From contig CALSCQ010000505.1 in the NCBI GenBank assembly GCA_943704525.1, positions 1-50,631 on the forward strand: a DNA stretch of 50,631 nucleotides, written 5' to 3'. Shown one piece after another: positions 33,416-45,347 of this stretch. Both the position numbers and the translations under genes were made by a program. This DNA is from Pigoraptor vietnamica. Its lineage: Eukaryota; Opisthokonta; Filasterea. Position 1 is the stretch's first letter. Each line of letters opens with the position of its first letter. Below the pieces are notes generated by a model. It saw only the letters and a list, made by a program, of their open reading frames with translations, was not told where the DNA came from and did no database searches.

Positions 33416-36400
33416 ATGGCAGCCCGCATTGACAAGAATCAAAAGTACGATCGACAGATTCGGTGGGTTTTTGGTTAGGCGAGTGCGGCGAGTGCGCGCG
33501 CGCTTGTGCGTGAGAGAAAGGGAGGGCTGTCTTGGAACATGCGTGCGAAAGGGGCACAAAGATGTCTGTCACTTTGTCCCTTCCGTGTATGTTGCTCGGA
33601 TTACAGTCAGTTTTTGGGGTTAACACGCTGTGAATCAGTCACATCGAAAAAGGCGTACGCACGCACTAGCATATCCCGCGAACTGTTCCCCTTTTAATGA
33701 TTCCCTTGCGCCGCGCGCAGCCTGTGGGGAGACCATGGACAGGCCGCGCTCGAGGGTGCGCACGTGTGCCTCGTTAACGGCAGCGCAACAGGCACCGAAA
33801 CGCTCAAGAACCTTGTCCTGCCAGGTGCGCAGTCAGTGTCACGTACCGCCCTCCTTCCGCCTTGCGAGAGTGTGAGAGTTGGCGCGCTGTTAGTTTCGTC
33901 GCACCGCGTGGGGACCCCTCAGCAGTGCGTCCTGCGCCGTTTGTTGTTCAATGTGCCATGTAACACGCAATTGTTAGTGCGCGGATCAGCTGAATGCACC
34001 TCGATCATGTCGCACGCAGGCATTGGTTCGTTCACGGTTGTCGACGATGCGACGGTGAGTCTTCCTAAACACGTCATACTCACGGAATAGAGCAACTTAG
34101 GGGTACCCGTGCAGAACCTCTAGTGACTTGACACTGCATCCGACCGCACGCACAGTCCCACGCGCTGTTACGCATGGCGCCATCCACAGTTGCTATGCAT
34201 TTTGTATTAGTTTCGCGCCCGGGTTCCGTTGTAAACTCGGCCATGTGTGACTGACAAAGTACCGGCCGCATCAGGTGACGGGAGAAGCTGCCGGTAACAA
34301 CTTTTTCCTCGATCGCGCATCGATCGGAATGTCGCGGTCAAAGCGCGTGTGCGAGCTCCTGCAGGAGCTCAACGGGGACGTGCGAGGCAACTATGTCGAA
34401 ATGGTTCGTATGCTGTTGTGTGTAAAAGTGTAGGATGTTGGTGCGTGCGTATGCTATGTGTGCGTGTTTCTACCTTGTTTGCATGTCATTTTCACATCTC
34501 TATGGCGTGTCGTCTGTCTTATTGACTGACAGGCACTTGCCGACAAACCACTCGCGCTCATTAACGTGACGTTCCGCAGAGCTTGAACCAGCTGCTCGAT
34601 TCGACGCCCAACTTCTTCGCCAACTTCTCCGTCGTCGTCGGTTCGCAGCTCACGACAAGCGCAGCACATCGGCTCGCCGCGCACTTGTGGGCCATCGGGG
34701 TGCCCCTCTTGCTCGTACGGTCATACGGCCAAGTCGGCTACATGCGCCTGCAGGTGCGTGTCTGTCTCGACCAACCCTCTTCATATCAGTGTGTTCCAGG
34801 ACGCAATGTGGGGTCGCACGCATCGCTGCTCTGCAATATGCAGCCGCTCTCGTGTTGACTGCGTCTACACCAATGGACGGCGTGTCTGGGTGTGGTTGAT
34901 CCCCCTTCTGTGTTACTGACTGTGAGTGGCCGCCCACTGACCCATTGTTACTGTCCACTCAAATGCGCAGGTGGCCGAGCACACGATCATCGAGTCGCAC
35001 CCGGATAGTGTCATTGACGACCTTCGTCTGGACGTCCCCTTCCCGGAGCTTGTGTGGGTATAGCGTAGTAACGTGGAGGCTGCGAGGAGTGCCATCTGAA
35101 TGGCGCCACGGTCCCACATGTGCGCTCTTGTGTGGACAGACGAGCTGGCGTGTGCCGCGTGTCGTGTTTCGTCATCCCTCTATACTGGAGGGTATCCACT
35201 TTGTAATGCGCGTGTGTGTGCGTGCCGGTAGCGTGTTGGGATCGCTGCAGGGCCGTGCGCCACATAAAGCTGAAATCGCCTTCGTTGTCCATCTCCTCCC
35301 GCAGCCACTTTTGCCAGTCGTTCGACCTCGAGTCGATGTCGCAGCACGAGCACTCTCACGTGCCCTATCTCATCATTCTCTTCCAGAAGGCGCGCGAGTG
35401 GATGGCCGCACACAACGGCGCTGTCCCGAGGTAACGATGTAACAGCCCCCCCCCCCCCCCCCCCCCCCCCCCCGGCTCCTCCAGTCGCTCCTGTTGGAAC
35501 CGCAGCCCCTTTCATTGACTTTGATGCTCGCCCACACATGCACGCCTGCCGTTGTGCGATACGATCGTCCTCGCGCCAACGCACTTAGCCTTTGTACTTG
35601 CTGGCCTTTATAAGATTTTTCGCTTGTTTGAAGAACATCGCGCTAACACCAATTATGCGCACACCCACTCAGAACCGCCGCGGAGAAGGACGAGTTTCGG
35701 CAAAAGTACATCCGGGGCAGCGTGCGCCGCAACAGCGACGGGTTGCCGCTGGACGAGGAGAACTTTGAGGAGGCCGCCGTCCACGCACACCATGTGAGCA
35801 GTCTCTCGCTTTCTCTTAGTTCGATGTCTTTGCTTGCCTCTCTCTCTCTTCTGAGTCAAGGACAGTCATGCTTTGCGCTGATCCGACGTCGCTCGCTTCT
35901 GCTGTCGGTGTCATCCCTCTCGCGGTCATGCCCATTGCGTTGTCCTATCGTCTCCAAGAGGCGTTTATTTTTGTTTTACGGAGCGACCCCTAACTTCGCT
36001 TTGTGCGCAGGCGTGGGCGAAGACGTCCATTCCTTCGGCGGTGCGTGACATCATGAACGATCCCCGAGTCCTTACGAACGATCCCGCGCGCCCGCTGTTC
36101 TGGGTGCTCGTCGCCGCACTGCGCGGTTTTGTCGAGAACGAGGGCCAGGGCTTGCTGCCCCTGCGCGGCACCATCCCCGACATGGCCGCGGACTCTGAGC
36201 GCTACGTCCGACTGCAGGTGCGTGTCTGCGCTGTGTGTGTGCGTGTGCGTGTTTTCGTTTGATTGTGTGTGTTTGTGTGCGTACGTGCGCGTGCACATGT
36301 CAGTTTTTGGTGGAATGTCTGGACCATTAATTGCCTCTTGATTGCTTCCGCAGGCTGTCTACAAGGACAAGGCGCGGCTCGATGCGCACGCCGTCTTCAC

Positions 36401-37641
36401 TCGTGCGCAGCACCTCCTCGCGGAGGCAGGGAGGGTGAGTAACGGCGGATCTCGAGAACTGGACCTGTGTTGCGAAGTGTTTGGGGTGGGGGAGGCGTCA
36501 GGGAATCGATGGCGAAGGCTTCCTAGTTTCGTATGGATGATTTGACACGGATCAATCCCACTCGCAGTAGAGTGGCCACCCGTACAATTACTCTGACCAT
36601 CTCCTTCCCTTCGCAGCCGACAGAGTTGATCTCGGAGCACGACGCCAACCTCTTTTGCAAGAACGCGGCGAACCTCCGCCTCGTCCGGACGTCCTCGCTG
36701 GCGTCTGAGCTGGAATCCCCGCAGGTCGTGGGGCAAACTGTCGGTGGGTCATTGTAGCTCTCTGTGCCGCACGTGCGCGGTTGTCGCACCTCTCCCCCTC
36801 GGTCACGCACGAGTGCACGAGTGTGGTTGAAGATGAGGCTCATGAAATGACGTCTTGCCGTGTGTGCATCAATTGACGTCTCGCCCTGTGTGCATTGCAG
36901 CGAGCGCCCTCGAAGACCCCGACAGCAACATGGTCTTCTATGTCCTTCTGCGCGCCGTCGACCGCTTCCACGATGAAGTTGGGCGGTTCCCGGGTGAGCA
37001 TTGACTTCAAGCCCGCTCTTGTTGTTTGCCACTATTATCGAGCCGCATTCATGCGCACACTCACAGATGTAACTACTTGCTTGTGTCTCTATCTATGTCT
37101 CGTGGAGTCTACGGACACTTCTAAGTGGCTCGACACCTGCACACACCCCTGTTGACGCCATCCCTCCACCTCTCATCGTCCGCAGGTGCGTACGACACCA
37201 TGGTCGAAGAGGATGTTCCCCGTCTGCAGTCGTATGTGGCGCGCGTGTCGTCGGAGCTCGGCTTGCCCAGCGGCGCCATCAAGGACGACTACGTACACGA
37301 GATGTGGGCACTCGTTCTCCGTGCGCACACTTCTCCCTCTTGTCACTCTACCTCGTGTCTCTCTTTGGTTAAATGGAGGCACTGAGTCTACATTTGTCGA
37401 TTTTTTCCGCGTCTCTTGTTGTCAAACGGGAGGGCGCCGAACGATGGCACGCACTGTCTCTCACACAGACTTTCCGCGCAGGTGCCGCTTTGGCGCGGCC
37501 GAAATCCACACGATTGCGGCGCTGCTCGGCGGCGTGGCGTCGACGGAGGTGGCCAAGCTGATCACTCACCAGTTTGTGCCCTTCAACAGCGCCTTTGTTT
37601 TCAACGGAATCAACGGGTCGTCGGCGTCTTTCACCATGTAG
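33416..37641 (+). CDS. NAE1: NEDD8-activating enzyme E1 regulatory subunit (APP-BP1/ULA1)
   Basis: Fourteen exons: 33416-33462, 33721-33824, 34020-34054, 34275-34403, 34580-34753, 34971-35053, 35305-35430, 35673-35793, 36011-36217, 36354-36434, 36617-36743, 36901-36993, 37186-37303 and 37482-37641, giving 534 residues with consistent phases, the same length as human NAE1. Diagnostic blocks: [93 protein letters not shown] and the [12 protein letters not shown]-terminus. It pairs with UBA3 to activate NEDD8 for cullin modification; it has the inactive half of the ThiF fold. Intron 7 carries a run of 28 C. Confidence 0.95.
35446..35473. repeat. C28 homopolymer in NAE1 intron 7
   Basis: Twenty-eight consecutive C residues follow AACAG within the 242-bp intron between NAE1 exons 7 and 8. 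The other strand is G28 and could form G-quadruplexes. The window ends are also G runs that fall in introns. Confidence 0.95.
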
Positions 37642-38084
37642 AGATGCGCGGTGTGATCGCGTGCCGGATGACACGGGAAACCCTCTGAGAAGCCCGTGAG
37701 TCGTGTCGATGGAGTGTCACCGCGAGGGGGGTTTGCCCCGTTTCGACGACAATACAAATGACTAGATGCCGTTTGTGTGCGAGGACTTGTCGTAGAAAGT
37801 AGGAAGTCGCTCCATTTTTACATTCGCAATTGAAAGCTGTGGCTGAAAACACTGGTTGAAGTCACGTGCACATTCATCGATGGACCCTCCATTTGGCGCT
37901 CTCTGTCGCTTTTTCGCGGCCGCTCTTTTGCTGCTTTGGCTCTTCGTTTCCGCCCTTGTGGTCGTCGTTCGCTTCGTTCCTTTCGTCTTGTTCGCCTCAT
38001 CGGACCTTCGGCGTTCGCTTGCGCCGTTTCCTCTCAGCCGCGCCCGTGCAGTGCTTGTCTTTCGTAGCTTCCCGCGCTGGCACG
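37642..38084. promoter_or_regulatory. Upstream region of the ankyrin-SOCS gene
   Basis: This 443-bp tandem spacer contains CACGTG at 37863-37868 and TTTGGCGC near 37893 (E2F consensus), both about 190-220 bp before the ATG at 38085. Pyrimidine-rich sequence follows. No coding seen. Confidence 0.4.
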
Positions 38085-39804
38085 ATGGATTGCTGCGATG
38101 GCGTGCAGGTGGCTGTTGAGCGCGGCCACCGCGAGTGCCTCGAGCGCATGCGTGACGAAGGAAAGGACATTGTGGGCAAAGTCTTCGTCATAGGGGACGA
38201 GCCGGCGTCGTCGCTTGAGCAGAAGGATCTCTGTTTCGCGGACACTGTACTTCTTCGCGACGAGCCGGGTCACGATGATTACACAAAGTGGGAATACCGC
38301 ACGCCCATCCACTCTGCATGTGCGTTCGGTCACCTCGAACTCGCGCAGTGGCTCGTCAGCGAGGGCGCTTCGGTCGATGACGAGGTTTTTCCTGGGTTTG
38401 GGTTTACGCCGCTCTTCTGCGCCGTCAACTACGGGCGCCACGACGTCGTGCGCTGGCTGTTGGAGTCGGGCGCTGACCCAAACGCCTGCGTCGCTTCACC
38501 GGACTACGCCAACGATTTGCGGTAAGTCACGCAGCAGCACTTGTGCTTTGCGTCTTCATTTCTATTGACACGCCACCCCGGCGCTCGCTCGCTCCCTTCT
38601 CTGCATTATCGGCCTTACTTTTATTAGCGACGAAGTCGATAAGTTCTGTCGGTCGGTGCATGGGGCGTCGCCACTCCTCGTGGCGTGCCAGACGGGCGAT
38701 CTGGAGTCCGTGCGCATTCTCCTCGAGTTTGGCGCCGACCCGTCAGTCGGCTTAGAGCATTATCGCGTTTTGGAGGCTCTTGTTGATGACGTGTACTTTC
38801 CGCGGGGCCCACTCGCAATGGCGCTTGCACGAAGGCGTGTCGACATCGCCGAAGTTCTCGTGCGCGCCGGCGCGAACGTTAACAGCCCTTACGTGTTTCT
38901 GAGCGCAGTCAAGTGTGGACTCGATGCGGCCAAACTGGTCATCGAGAATGGGTTGAAGCTTCCGCTTTGCGACGAAGACAGGGATTGTAAACGGGGCGAA
39001 TTTCCGTCGTACGAATTGGCCGAATACTTCGTTGAAAACGTCGCGAACTTTACGTCGTCGAACGATGCGCTGTTGGTGTTGTGCAGGTCTATTACATCTA
39101 TTGACTCGGAGAATTACTGTCGTCTTCTCGCCTTGCTGGGTCGTCGCGGGTTCGATATCGATCGGCCCGTCGTTGGCCTGACTCGGAGACGCCCTGTCAC
39201 ATTTCTGAGTTACGCCGTCCGCTGCCGTCGAGAGGACGTTGTCTCCTGCTTGCTAGGAATGGGCGCGTCGCCGAACGTTTGCGTGGAGGGCGTCAACCTC
39301 TGCGTCGATGCCGTTGTCTACATATGCGACATCAGCGGACGTGGCCGACGTCCGAAAATTGTACATGTAGCTACGGACGTTCTCATCAAACTGCTTTACA
39401 ATCTCGCTCGCCATGGGCTATCGAAGGTACCGCGCCCAATCCTCTATTACAAGTGGTGGAATGAACTGAGGCCCCTGGAGCTGAACGCCGATATCCACGA
39501 AGACGCAAGGCGTGCATTTTTGGAGGTCATACCTGCACTGACGACGAGCGGTGGGTCTCAATTGCACTGCGGCCTTCCCTTTGCATGGTGTTCGTTGACA
39601 TATTCGTTTTTTTGTCTCTTTAAATTTTTTATTTTTTTTATTTTTTCAATTATTTTATTTGCAGACAACGGCAGCCCCTGCTCCTTGCTCCACCTTTGTC
39701 GTCGCGTCATCGTTATTCGCGGCCTCCTCAGTCTGGACGAGTGGACGTCGTCGTCGCAATGGGTTCGCGAGTGCATTCCTCGCTCCATGCTCATCAGAGA
39801 ATGA
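38085..39804 (+). CDS. Ankyrin-repeat protein with SOCS-box-like C-terminus (ASB-like)
   Basis: Three exons, 38085-38521, 38628-39550 and 39665-39804, encode 499 residues. At least five ankyrin repeats are visible: TPIHSACAFGHLELAQWLVS, TPLFCAVNYGRHDVVRWLLE, SPLLVACQTGDLESVRILLE, GPLAMALARRRVDIAEVLVR and TFLSYAVRCRREDVVSCLLG. The last exon encodes SPCSLLHLCRRVIVIRGLL followed by an IPRSML end, the layout of a SOCS box (SL-x-HLCR-x-x-IR...LP...L). ASB proteins use this box to bind Elongin B/C and Cullin-5 as substrate receptors. It directly follows NAE1, whose pathway activates cullins; the two are separate genes and the link is only suggestive. The SOCS assignment is by eye. Confidence 0.75.
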
Positions 39805-39967
39805 ACTCAGGGTCAACTACCATTCGCTGTTTTCAGTTATCAGCGTTTTGAGATGCACTCATACTGAGCCCAACTTACCGCCGGTCTTTGAAACATTGCA
39901 GTGCGGCTATCTAATTGTTGGCATATAATTATTCAATAATTATCACACGGCCATAATATATTATATT
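39805..39967. terminator. AT-rich convergent 3' spacer with palindrome
   Basis: A 163-bp tail-to-tail spacer between the ankyrin gene and the PIP-box gene. ATAATTATT-C-AATAATTAT at 39925-39943 is a perfect inverted repeat with a one-base spacer, and ATAATATATTATATTTTA follows. Likely shared polyadenylation region for both strands. Confidence 0.5.
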
Positions 39968-42900
39968 TTACACGGCCGGCGTAGTCCTGAAGAACGTCGA
40001 CAGCGACTGTTGTCGGTATCCGCCGTTCGCTCCCTTCGCGCGACCCTTATCACCACATGCGACTTTGGCGCGTTTCGCTGGCCGCGCCGGCGGATCCACG
40101 ACATCATCGACCGTCCTCTTTGCAGCTGTCAATGTCGCCGGATCGACTACGACGGTCCTCTTTGTGCCCTTGTCTGTCTCGTTTTCCTGCTCGCGCGCGC
40201 ACAGGACACTCCCTTCGCCCTTCGCGCCCGCCACGTGCTTCGTTCCAATGGCGACATTCTGTTCACTGTTGCGTGCGCCGGCCGCCGAGAACGACGCGTT
40301 CGCAAGCGGCATTCGTTGCTGCTGCTTCGCGGAGTGTTTGATGCGCTCCCTCTCGCCGTCAACATTCTCCTTGCCCCTTGTGGGCACCTTCCGATAGCAT
40401 GTCGGCGACACCATCGCCTTCGCAGCGGCTCTCTTCCTGCACTCAATGATGGTCGCAATCGGCGTCGTCCTCGCACACCCCACAATGGCCCTCGACGACG
40501 GCGACTTGGGAGGGCTTCGCAGCGCAGCAACAAGCACTGAGCGCGCGTGGTCGCATCCCGCACGCCACACGTCCGCGCGCAGCCACGTGTGCCCCAAGCA
40601 CGCGTAGCGGTTCAAGAGAGACCGCAGGGCCGCCGTTCTCGCCGCACTTGCCTTGACTCCCTCTCCCGCCGACAGCACGAGCGATAGGCCGCGTGCGACA
40701 GCGCACAGCGCGTCTGCGCCATCGTCCATTAGCCGCCGTCGTACGTCGAAGCGTGCTGTTACGCTCTCTGAACGCATGGCGGCGGCGTCGTACTCCGAAC
40801 TGGCGAGCACGAGCGTCTTCGCTTGCGCAGTGTCGCAAAGCGTCTTCTTGGCCACTGCGACCGCTTCCGCAGCGACCGTCGCCGCGCCCACGCGCACGTC
40901 CCGCTTCGACCCGCGCGACAGCCACTCTGCGACGACGTCGACGGCCTTGACGACCAGGCGAATGGGAGCTTCGTAGCCGCGTCCGTGCAACACGCAGCCC
41001 TCGACCGCGGTGCCGAGCGTGCCAAGCGCCACCTGCGCGCGTTGTGATTAGCGAAGAGCCTATTGGTATGTCGTAAGAGAAAAGCACGACATAGATGATG
41101 GATTAACCCTAGTCGTGTGTGCATCGACTCCCCCAAAACAGACATAGAGGCTGTCGGATTGCATGACTCCAGGCGCGTTCTTCAACGACCACTGTCTCTG
41201 AACGCGCACGCCGAAGCCGCCCACGCCATTCAGATAAGAGAACGCCCGCACCTGCCGCGAGTACGAGACCATCGCTAGCCACGGGGACAGGCGCCTCTCC
41301 GCCGCATACACCCGGAGGTCCCTAAGCAAGTCCGAGCACCCAAACACGCGCGCAACGGACTTGCCATCGCGCGCCTTCTGCGAGTGCAGCGACCACCGCG
41401 TGGCCGACAGCAGCGTTGCGAGGGCCAGGTCGTCCTTGACGTTGCATGCGAGGCGTAACAGCGCGATGACGAGCGCCGCGTGGAAAGCCCCGTCCGAGTC
41501 GAGCGATGGACGCTCCGGAGACACCGGCACGGCCACCGTTGGCAGCGAACGTGGGGGAGTGCCAGAAGCGCCCTTCGTGTGCTGCGTTTCGCCCACTTCG
41601 CCCCAACCGATACGTGCTCGCACGACATCTGCGTCTTCTTCGTCGCTGATGTCCTCCTGCGCAGTGAGCAGCTGAGTGGGCGCACCCTCGACGACCGCCT
41701 GTGTTACGCCGTCTGCGTAAAAGTGTGGACGCGCCGGTGCGGTTGGCGATGAAGAAGGGCTGCAATTGGAGGAGAGTGGGCAAACACTACAATGTAAGTT
41801 ACAAGACGCGGGAATGCAGTATGGGACAGTGTGTTACAATTATACCGAACACGCACACCGACGACCGAAAGATGCGAAAGATTTTCTCACCTTCTCGACA
41901 AATCCGCTAGTGCGTTCGAGTGCCGCCCAAAAAGCGGCGTGCACGGTGACACCGATTCACTCCTGTTGTGCGTAAATAAGGGGGAGTTGGACGCTTATTC
42001 CCTTATCCATGCAGACGAACAGACACGCAGACGCACACACACACGCTCACACACACGATACACACTCAGAGATAGATTACGCAAACCCACCCATCCGCAC
42101 ATGCGCACACACAGCCGCATGTAATGGACACATACCTCAGCAAGCTTGACATTGTTCGCGATCGGACAAACGGCGTCTTTGCGACCGCAATGCGCCGTCT
42201 CCGCAACAGAAAATCGCTCAGAGGAATCGCTTCGAACAAATCTGCGCTCAACACGCCGGCGAGAATCGAACTCACGTCGGGACCCGTGTGGTTTTGCCGC
42301 CAACCACAACAGCAGCGCTATGACGCTCAATGAAATTGCGCAGTTGCGTGCGCCACCCACCGTCCCAATTGCCGATGTCCAATTCGGACGAGTACGCGGT
42401 GTACTTTGGCGCCAATACGAACCTTACGCCTGTGAGTGCGTGGACGAGCGCGCACTGAGGTGGACAGAGTCAGCTGCAGTGCGCGTGTCTTGCGATGCTT
42501 GCGTGTGTATGACCAAACCCATAGAGCTCACACTGTCACGTGGGCGTTCGGGACAGAGCAAGTTGCAGCACTGCCCACCCCTCCGTGCGCCATTTGGTGG
42601 CTGTCGAAGATAACGACAGAGTCACACGGCCGCGTTCCTGCAGTAGCGTACTATTGAGCTAGACGTACACGCACAAAACCTGCACAAACACACAACACAC
42701 TCGCACACTCTTGCCTCTAATTGCGCAAGAAAATGCACCATCACACGTAGAATATGACACAGCTGCGACCACTCGCACGTGCACGTACCGGATGTAGCAA
42801 CAGCCTTCTTCACACGCGCGGCAATGCCAGGCCAATCGACGAGTGCGCTCCTCTCCAGACTCTCGCAATAGCGATCGAGCACAAACGACGCCATGTCTTC

Positions 42901-43836
42901 GTGCGACTGCACTTCGCCGCGTGCGGTCGATTCGCCGTCACCTTCGAGCACCGCGCGCGCCCGACGTGCAACGACCTCGTCGTGCAGTTGTGCGACCATT
43001 GCCGTGTTGTCTTGGCCGCACGCGTCGTACTCGGACGACTGGGGAGTGAGAACAGACGTCAATAGGCAGACATAGGGAGAGAGATAATGAGACTAAGCAG
43101 TCGTAGCGGTTGAAACACCATCGCCTCTAAGAGAGATAGAAAGAGAAGGGGGTGAGAAAGAGTAGTAACGCAGGGATGTGATTGAGGGAAAGGGTGGACG
43201 TGATGTGTGTGGAGAAGCTCAAAGGATGACAACATCAATGCCCGCACGTGACGTTGGAGGACGCAAAACGAAGACGCGCTCAAACCACACACACCGAAGT
43301 GCTCGCACGGCCAGCCCATTCCTCCATTGCCACTTCGACGAGTGCGGCTTGCTCGTGTGCCGCGACGGGAGTGAACGGCGCACCCGCGTCGCCATGGGAT
43401 CGGATGAGCGACGCGCAGTACTCGGATAGCGTTGCGTGTGCGGTTGAAGTGGCGAGAAAGAGAACGGAACCAGAAGGAGCCTCTGCGCGATTGGTCGGAC
43501 TGTGTTAGCGACATACCCTATGCAGTCGTCTCGACACACATTTTAAAAAACGCACCCACCCCAATTATGGACGCATGCACGCACACGCACTCAGCGCACA
43601 CTTAATGACGCATGCACGAATATTCACTCAGTGCCCATTGAAAAGACGCATGCACGCACGCACACGGGAAACAACTTGCCTTGATTCACGCCAGCTTCAG
43701 ATGCCTGTAACAGCGGCTGGCCCTGCGACCGACCGGCCACTGCCTCTGCCCACGTGACCCTGTCCTCCGCGACCGCTATATCCCCCAGATAATAGACCGA
43801 AGTTTGCGACGACGGCGCAGCCATTTCAGTGTCCAT
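39968..43836 (-). CDS. Nuclear protein with C-terminal PIP box and KEN box, family unknown
   Basis: Eight exons: 43836-43680, 43482-43295, 43038-42789, 42429-42276, 42216-42136, 41962-41891, 41759-41252 and 41032-39968, totalling 824 residues with every phase matching. The extreme C-terminus is QQSLSTFFRTTPAV, a perfect PCNA-binding PIP box (Q-x-x-L-x-x-F-F). Upstream of it are a basic nuclear signal (PARPAKRAKV) and a KEN box (PTRGKENVDGE). The middle has a Ser/Pro cluster (SESVSPCTPLFGR) typical of CDK sites. The first intron is GC-AG (CAAG|GCAAGT) and the fourth intron is only 59 nt, with its acceptor chosen by frame. The body is helical and not recognised. A PCNA-linked role in replication or repair, with APC/C turnover, is inferred. 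Confidence 0.72.
43570..43668. repeat. About 38-bp minisatellite in PIP-box gene intron 1
   Basis: Three copies, each starting GACGCATGCACG and containing CACTCAG in the first two, are spaced about 38 bp apart within the GC-AG intron. Confidence 0.75.
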
Positions 43837-44219
43837 TGCATAAGGCGAACGTACAAATGTGCCGGTCGCCGGACCGTGGTACTCAAAGTCCCTGGGGTAA
43901 CAGGGTGCGATTGAGGCACAGCGGAACCCTTCGGAACCGCCGGAATGGTCACAATTCGCTCACAAACGCCTCGTGCGTAGAAGAGAGAGCACAGTGCGCA
44001 CAGTTCGAGAGTGAAGGTGCGATACGTAAGTGCGGCACGACAAGACAGTTGGCCGTTATGAAACAACACATTTTCAAATTTGAAACGCCACTCACGTGAC
44101 AGTCCCGGCTGTCCGGACGTCAACGCACGCCGCTGGTTCGAGTCTCGTACGAGTTTATCGCAAACGCAAAAGAGACGCGTACTCCTCATAGTTTCCTGCT
44201 TTGGGGTTGATTGTGTAAA
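43837..44219. promoter_or_regulatory. Divergent promoter of the PIP-box gene and MPHOSPH6
   Basis: A 383-bp spacer with CACGTG at 44093-44098 beside TTCAAATTTGAAACGCC (44072-44088). TTTGAA is the core of the vertebrate cell-cycle CHR element, which is only suggestive here. An open frame on the minus strand (44190 to 43780) was judged non-coding because it does not splice in frame into the PIP-box gene. Confidence 0.4.
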
Positions 44220-44347
44220 ATGGGGGACGCTGCGAAAAAAGAGAGAGACAAAAAGGCGCTGTCTAAGAACCTGATGGCCATGAAGGTGCGAACACATAAA
44301 CGCGCATCAATGCACGCACGCCTGCACACACACAGACACATGCGCAC

Positions 44348-44382
<35 letters not shown>

Positions 44383-44785
44383 CACACACGCACACACACG
44401 CACACACACGCACACGCACACGCCGCACTTGCACACATACACGTACATACACACGCATCCAGCACACTCTCGCACACTACACGCACACACCACATAGGCA
44501 CGCACACTCACAAGCACACACATACACACACACAGCGCGTCACTCAAAGGGGGTGCTTTTCTCGCAGTTTATGCAACGAAAGCACGAAGCCGATTTGAAA
44601 AGGCAACACGAAGAAGAGCAGCAGAAGGCCATTGCAGAGTCGCACTGGAAATTGAGAGACCCCCAAGCAGACACAAAGCGGTGCGTTCATCTTCTCGCTC
44701 TGACTGCTTCTCAACCCTCAATCCCTGCTGTCGTACTGCCGACACAGAATACTGTTATGTTCTGGATCGTTCGAATTTATGTGCT

Positions 44786-44834
<49 letters not shown>

Positions 44835-45347
44835 GTGTGTGTGTGTGTTTTACTTCTCATTTTCTTTATATTCACAGAAAGATTGTCCTGTCTTGTGCGC
44901 AGCGACGTTACTGTCGAGGTTTCTGCGGTCGATTTGAACGTCGAAGTCGTTGCAACGGCCGGCGGACGGCGCTCATTTCAAAATTTCAACCCTGCGGTGG
45001 AGGCAAGTGGCTGATGTGCGCCGCAGTGTATCTGCTTGGTTCGCGTATGTGCTCCCTCAGTCGTTTATATAGATGCACCTATCAACCACAAGGCATTGCG
45101 CCAGTACGTTCCGCACAACCGCCATCTGTTTCTCTGTCGCCAGACCTGCGAGTGTGCGTTATTCGTTGGCGTGTGCTGTGGATTGGGGCCGGCACATGTC
45201 TCACGTGGCTATTTTCTCCGCGCGCAGAAATTGACAAAGCAGCTCGACCACGAGCGCCGCATGCGAAAGGCCGACGAGTTTGAGGAGCGTGAGACTGTGG
45301 GCGAGGACGAAATGGCGCAGCGGTACAAGAAAATGAGAACAAAATAG
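44220..45347 (+). CDS. MPHOSPH6: M-phase phosphoprotein 6 homologue, exosome cofactor
   Basis: Four exons, 44220-44285, 44568-44680, 44882-45002 and 45228-45347, encode 139 residues, slightly shorter than the animal protein (about 160). Family blocks are in order: [20 protein letters not shown] at the start, a Glu-rich helix ending in AESHWKL, then [12 protein letters not shown] in the middle and [15 protein letters not shown] near the end. MPP6 binds the nuclear RNA exosome and aids 5.8S rRNA maturation. Intron 1 is a CA microsatellite, intron 2 a TG microsatellite, and intron 3 is GC-AG (GAG|GCAAGT). Exon 3 uses the acceptor AGAAAG rather than the nearer CACAG, which would break the frame. 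Confidence 0.9.
44286..44567. repeat. CA/CACG microsatellite filling MPHOSPH6 intron 1
   Basis: Most of the intron (about 44325-44535) is CA, CACACG and CATACA repeats. The next intron has a TG run at about 44789-44848 on the same strand. Confidence 0.9.

Noticed and set aside
42259-42275. tRNA T-arm-like sequence GTGAGTTCGATTCTCGC on the minus strand
   Set aside because: The 5-bp arm and TTCGATT loop are good, but no acceptor, D and anticodon arms of normal size could be placed upstream, and the sequence overlaps a coding exon end and its intron.
42440-42610. Extra exon of the PIP-box gene between 42789 and 42429 on the minus strand
   Set aside because: A splice from 42789 directly to 42429 keeps phase and gives a continuous protein-like frame; including the extra segment forces a poorer frame downstream.
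43570-43668. CRISPR-like spaced repeats
   Set aside because: Three short diverged copies in an intron of a eukaryotic gene, without constant spacers or cas genes; a minisatellite.
44130-44150. TGGTTCGAGTCTCG as a tRNA T-arm
   Set aside because: The flanking stem bases do not pair.
43780-44190. Open minus-strand frame upstream of the PIP-box gene as its first exon
   Set aside because: It does not reach the PIP-box gene frame with matching phase, has no independent domain, and covers the likely promoter.
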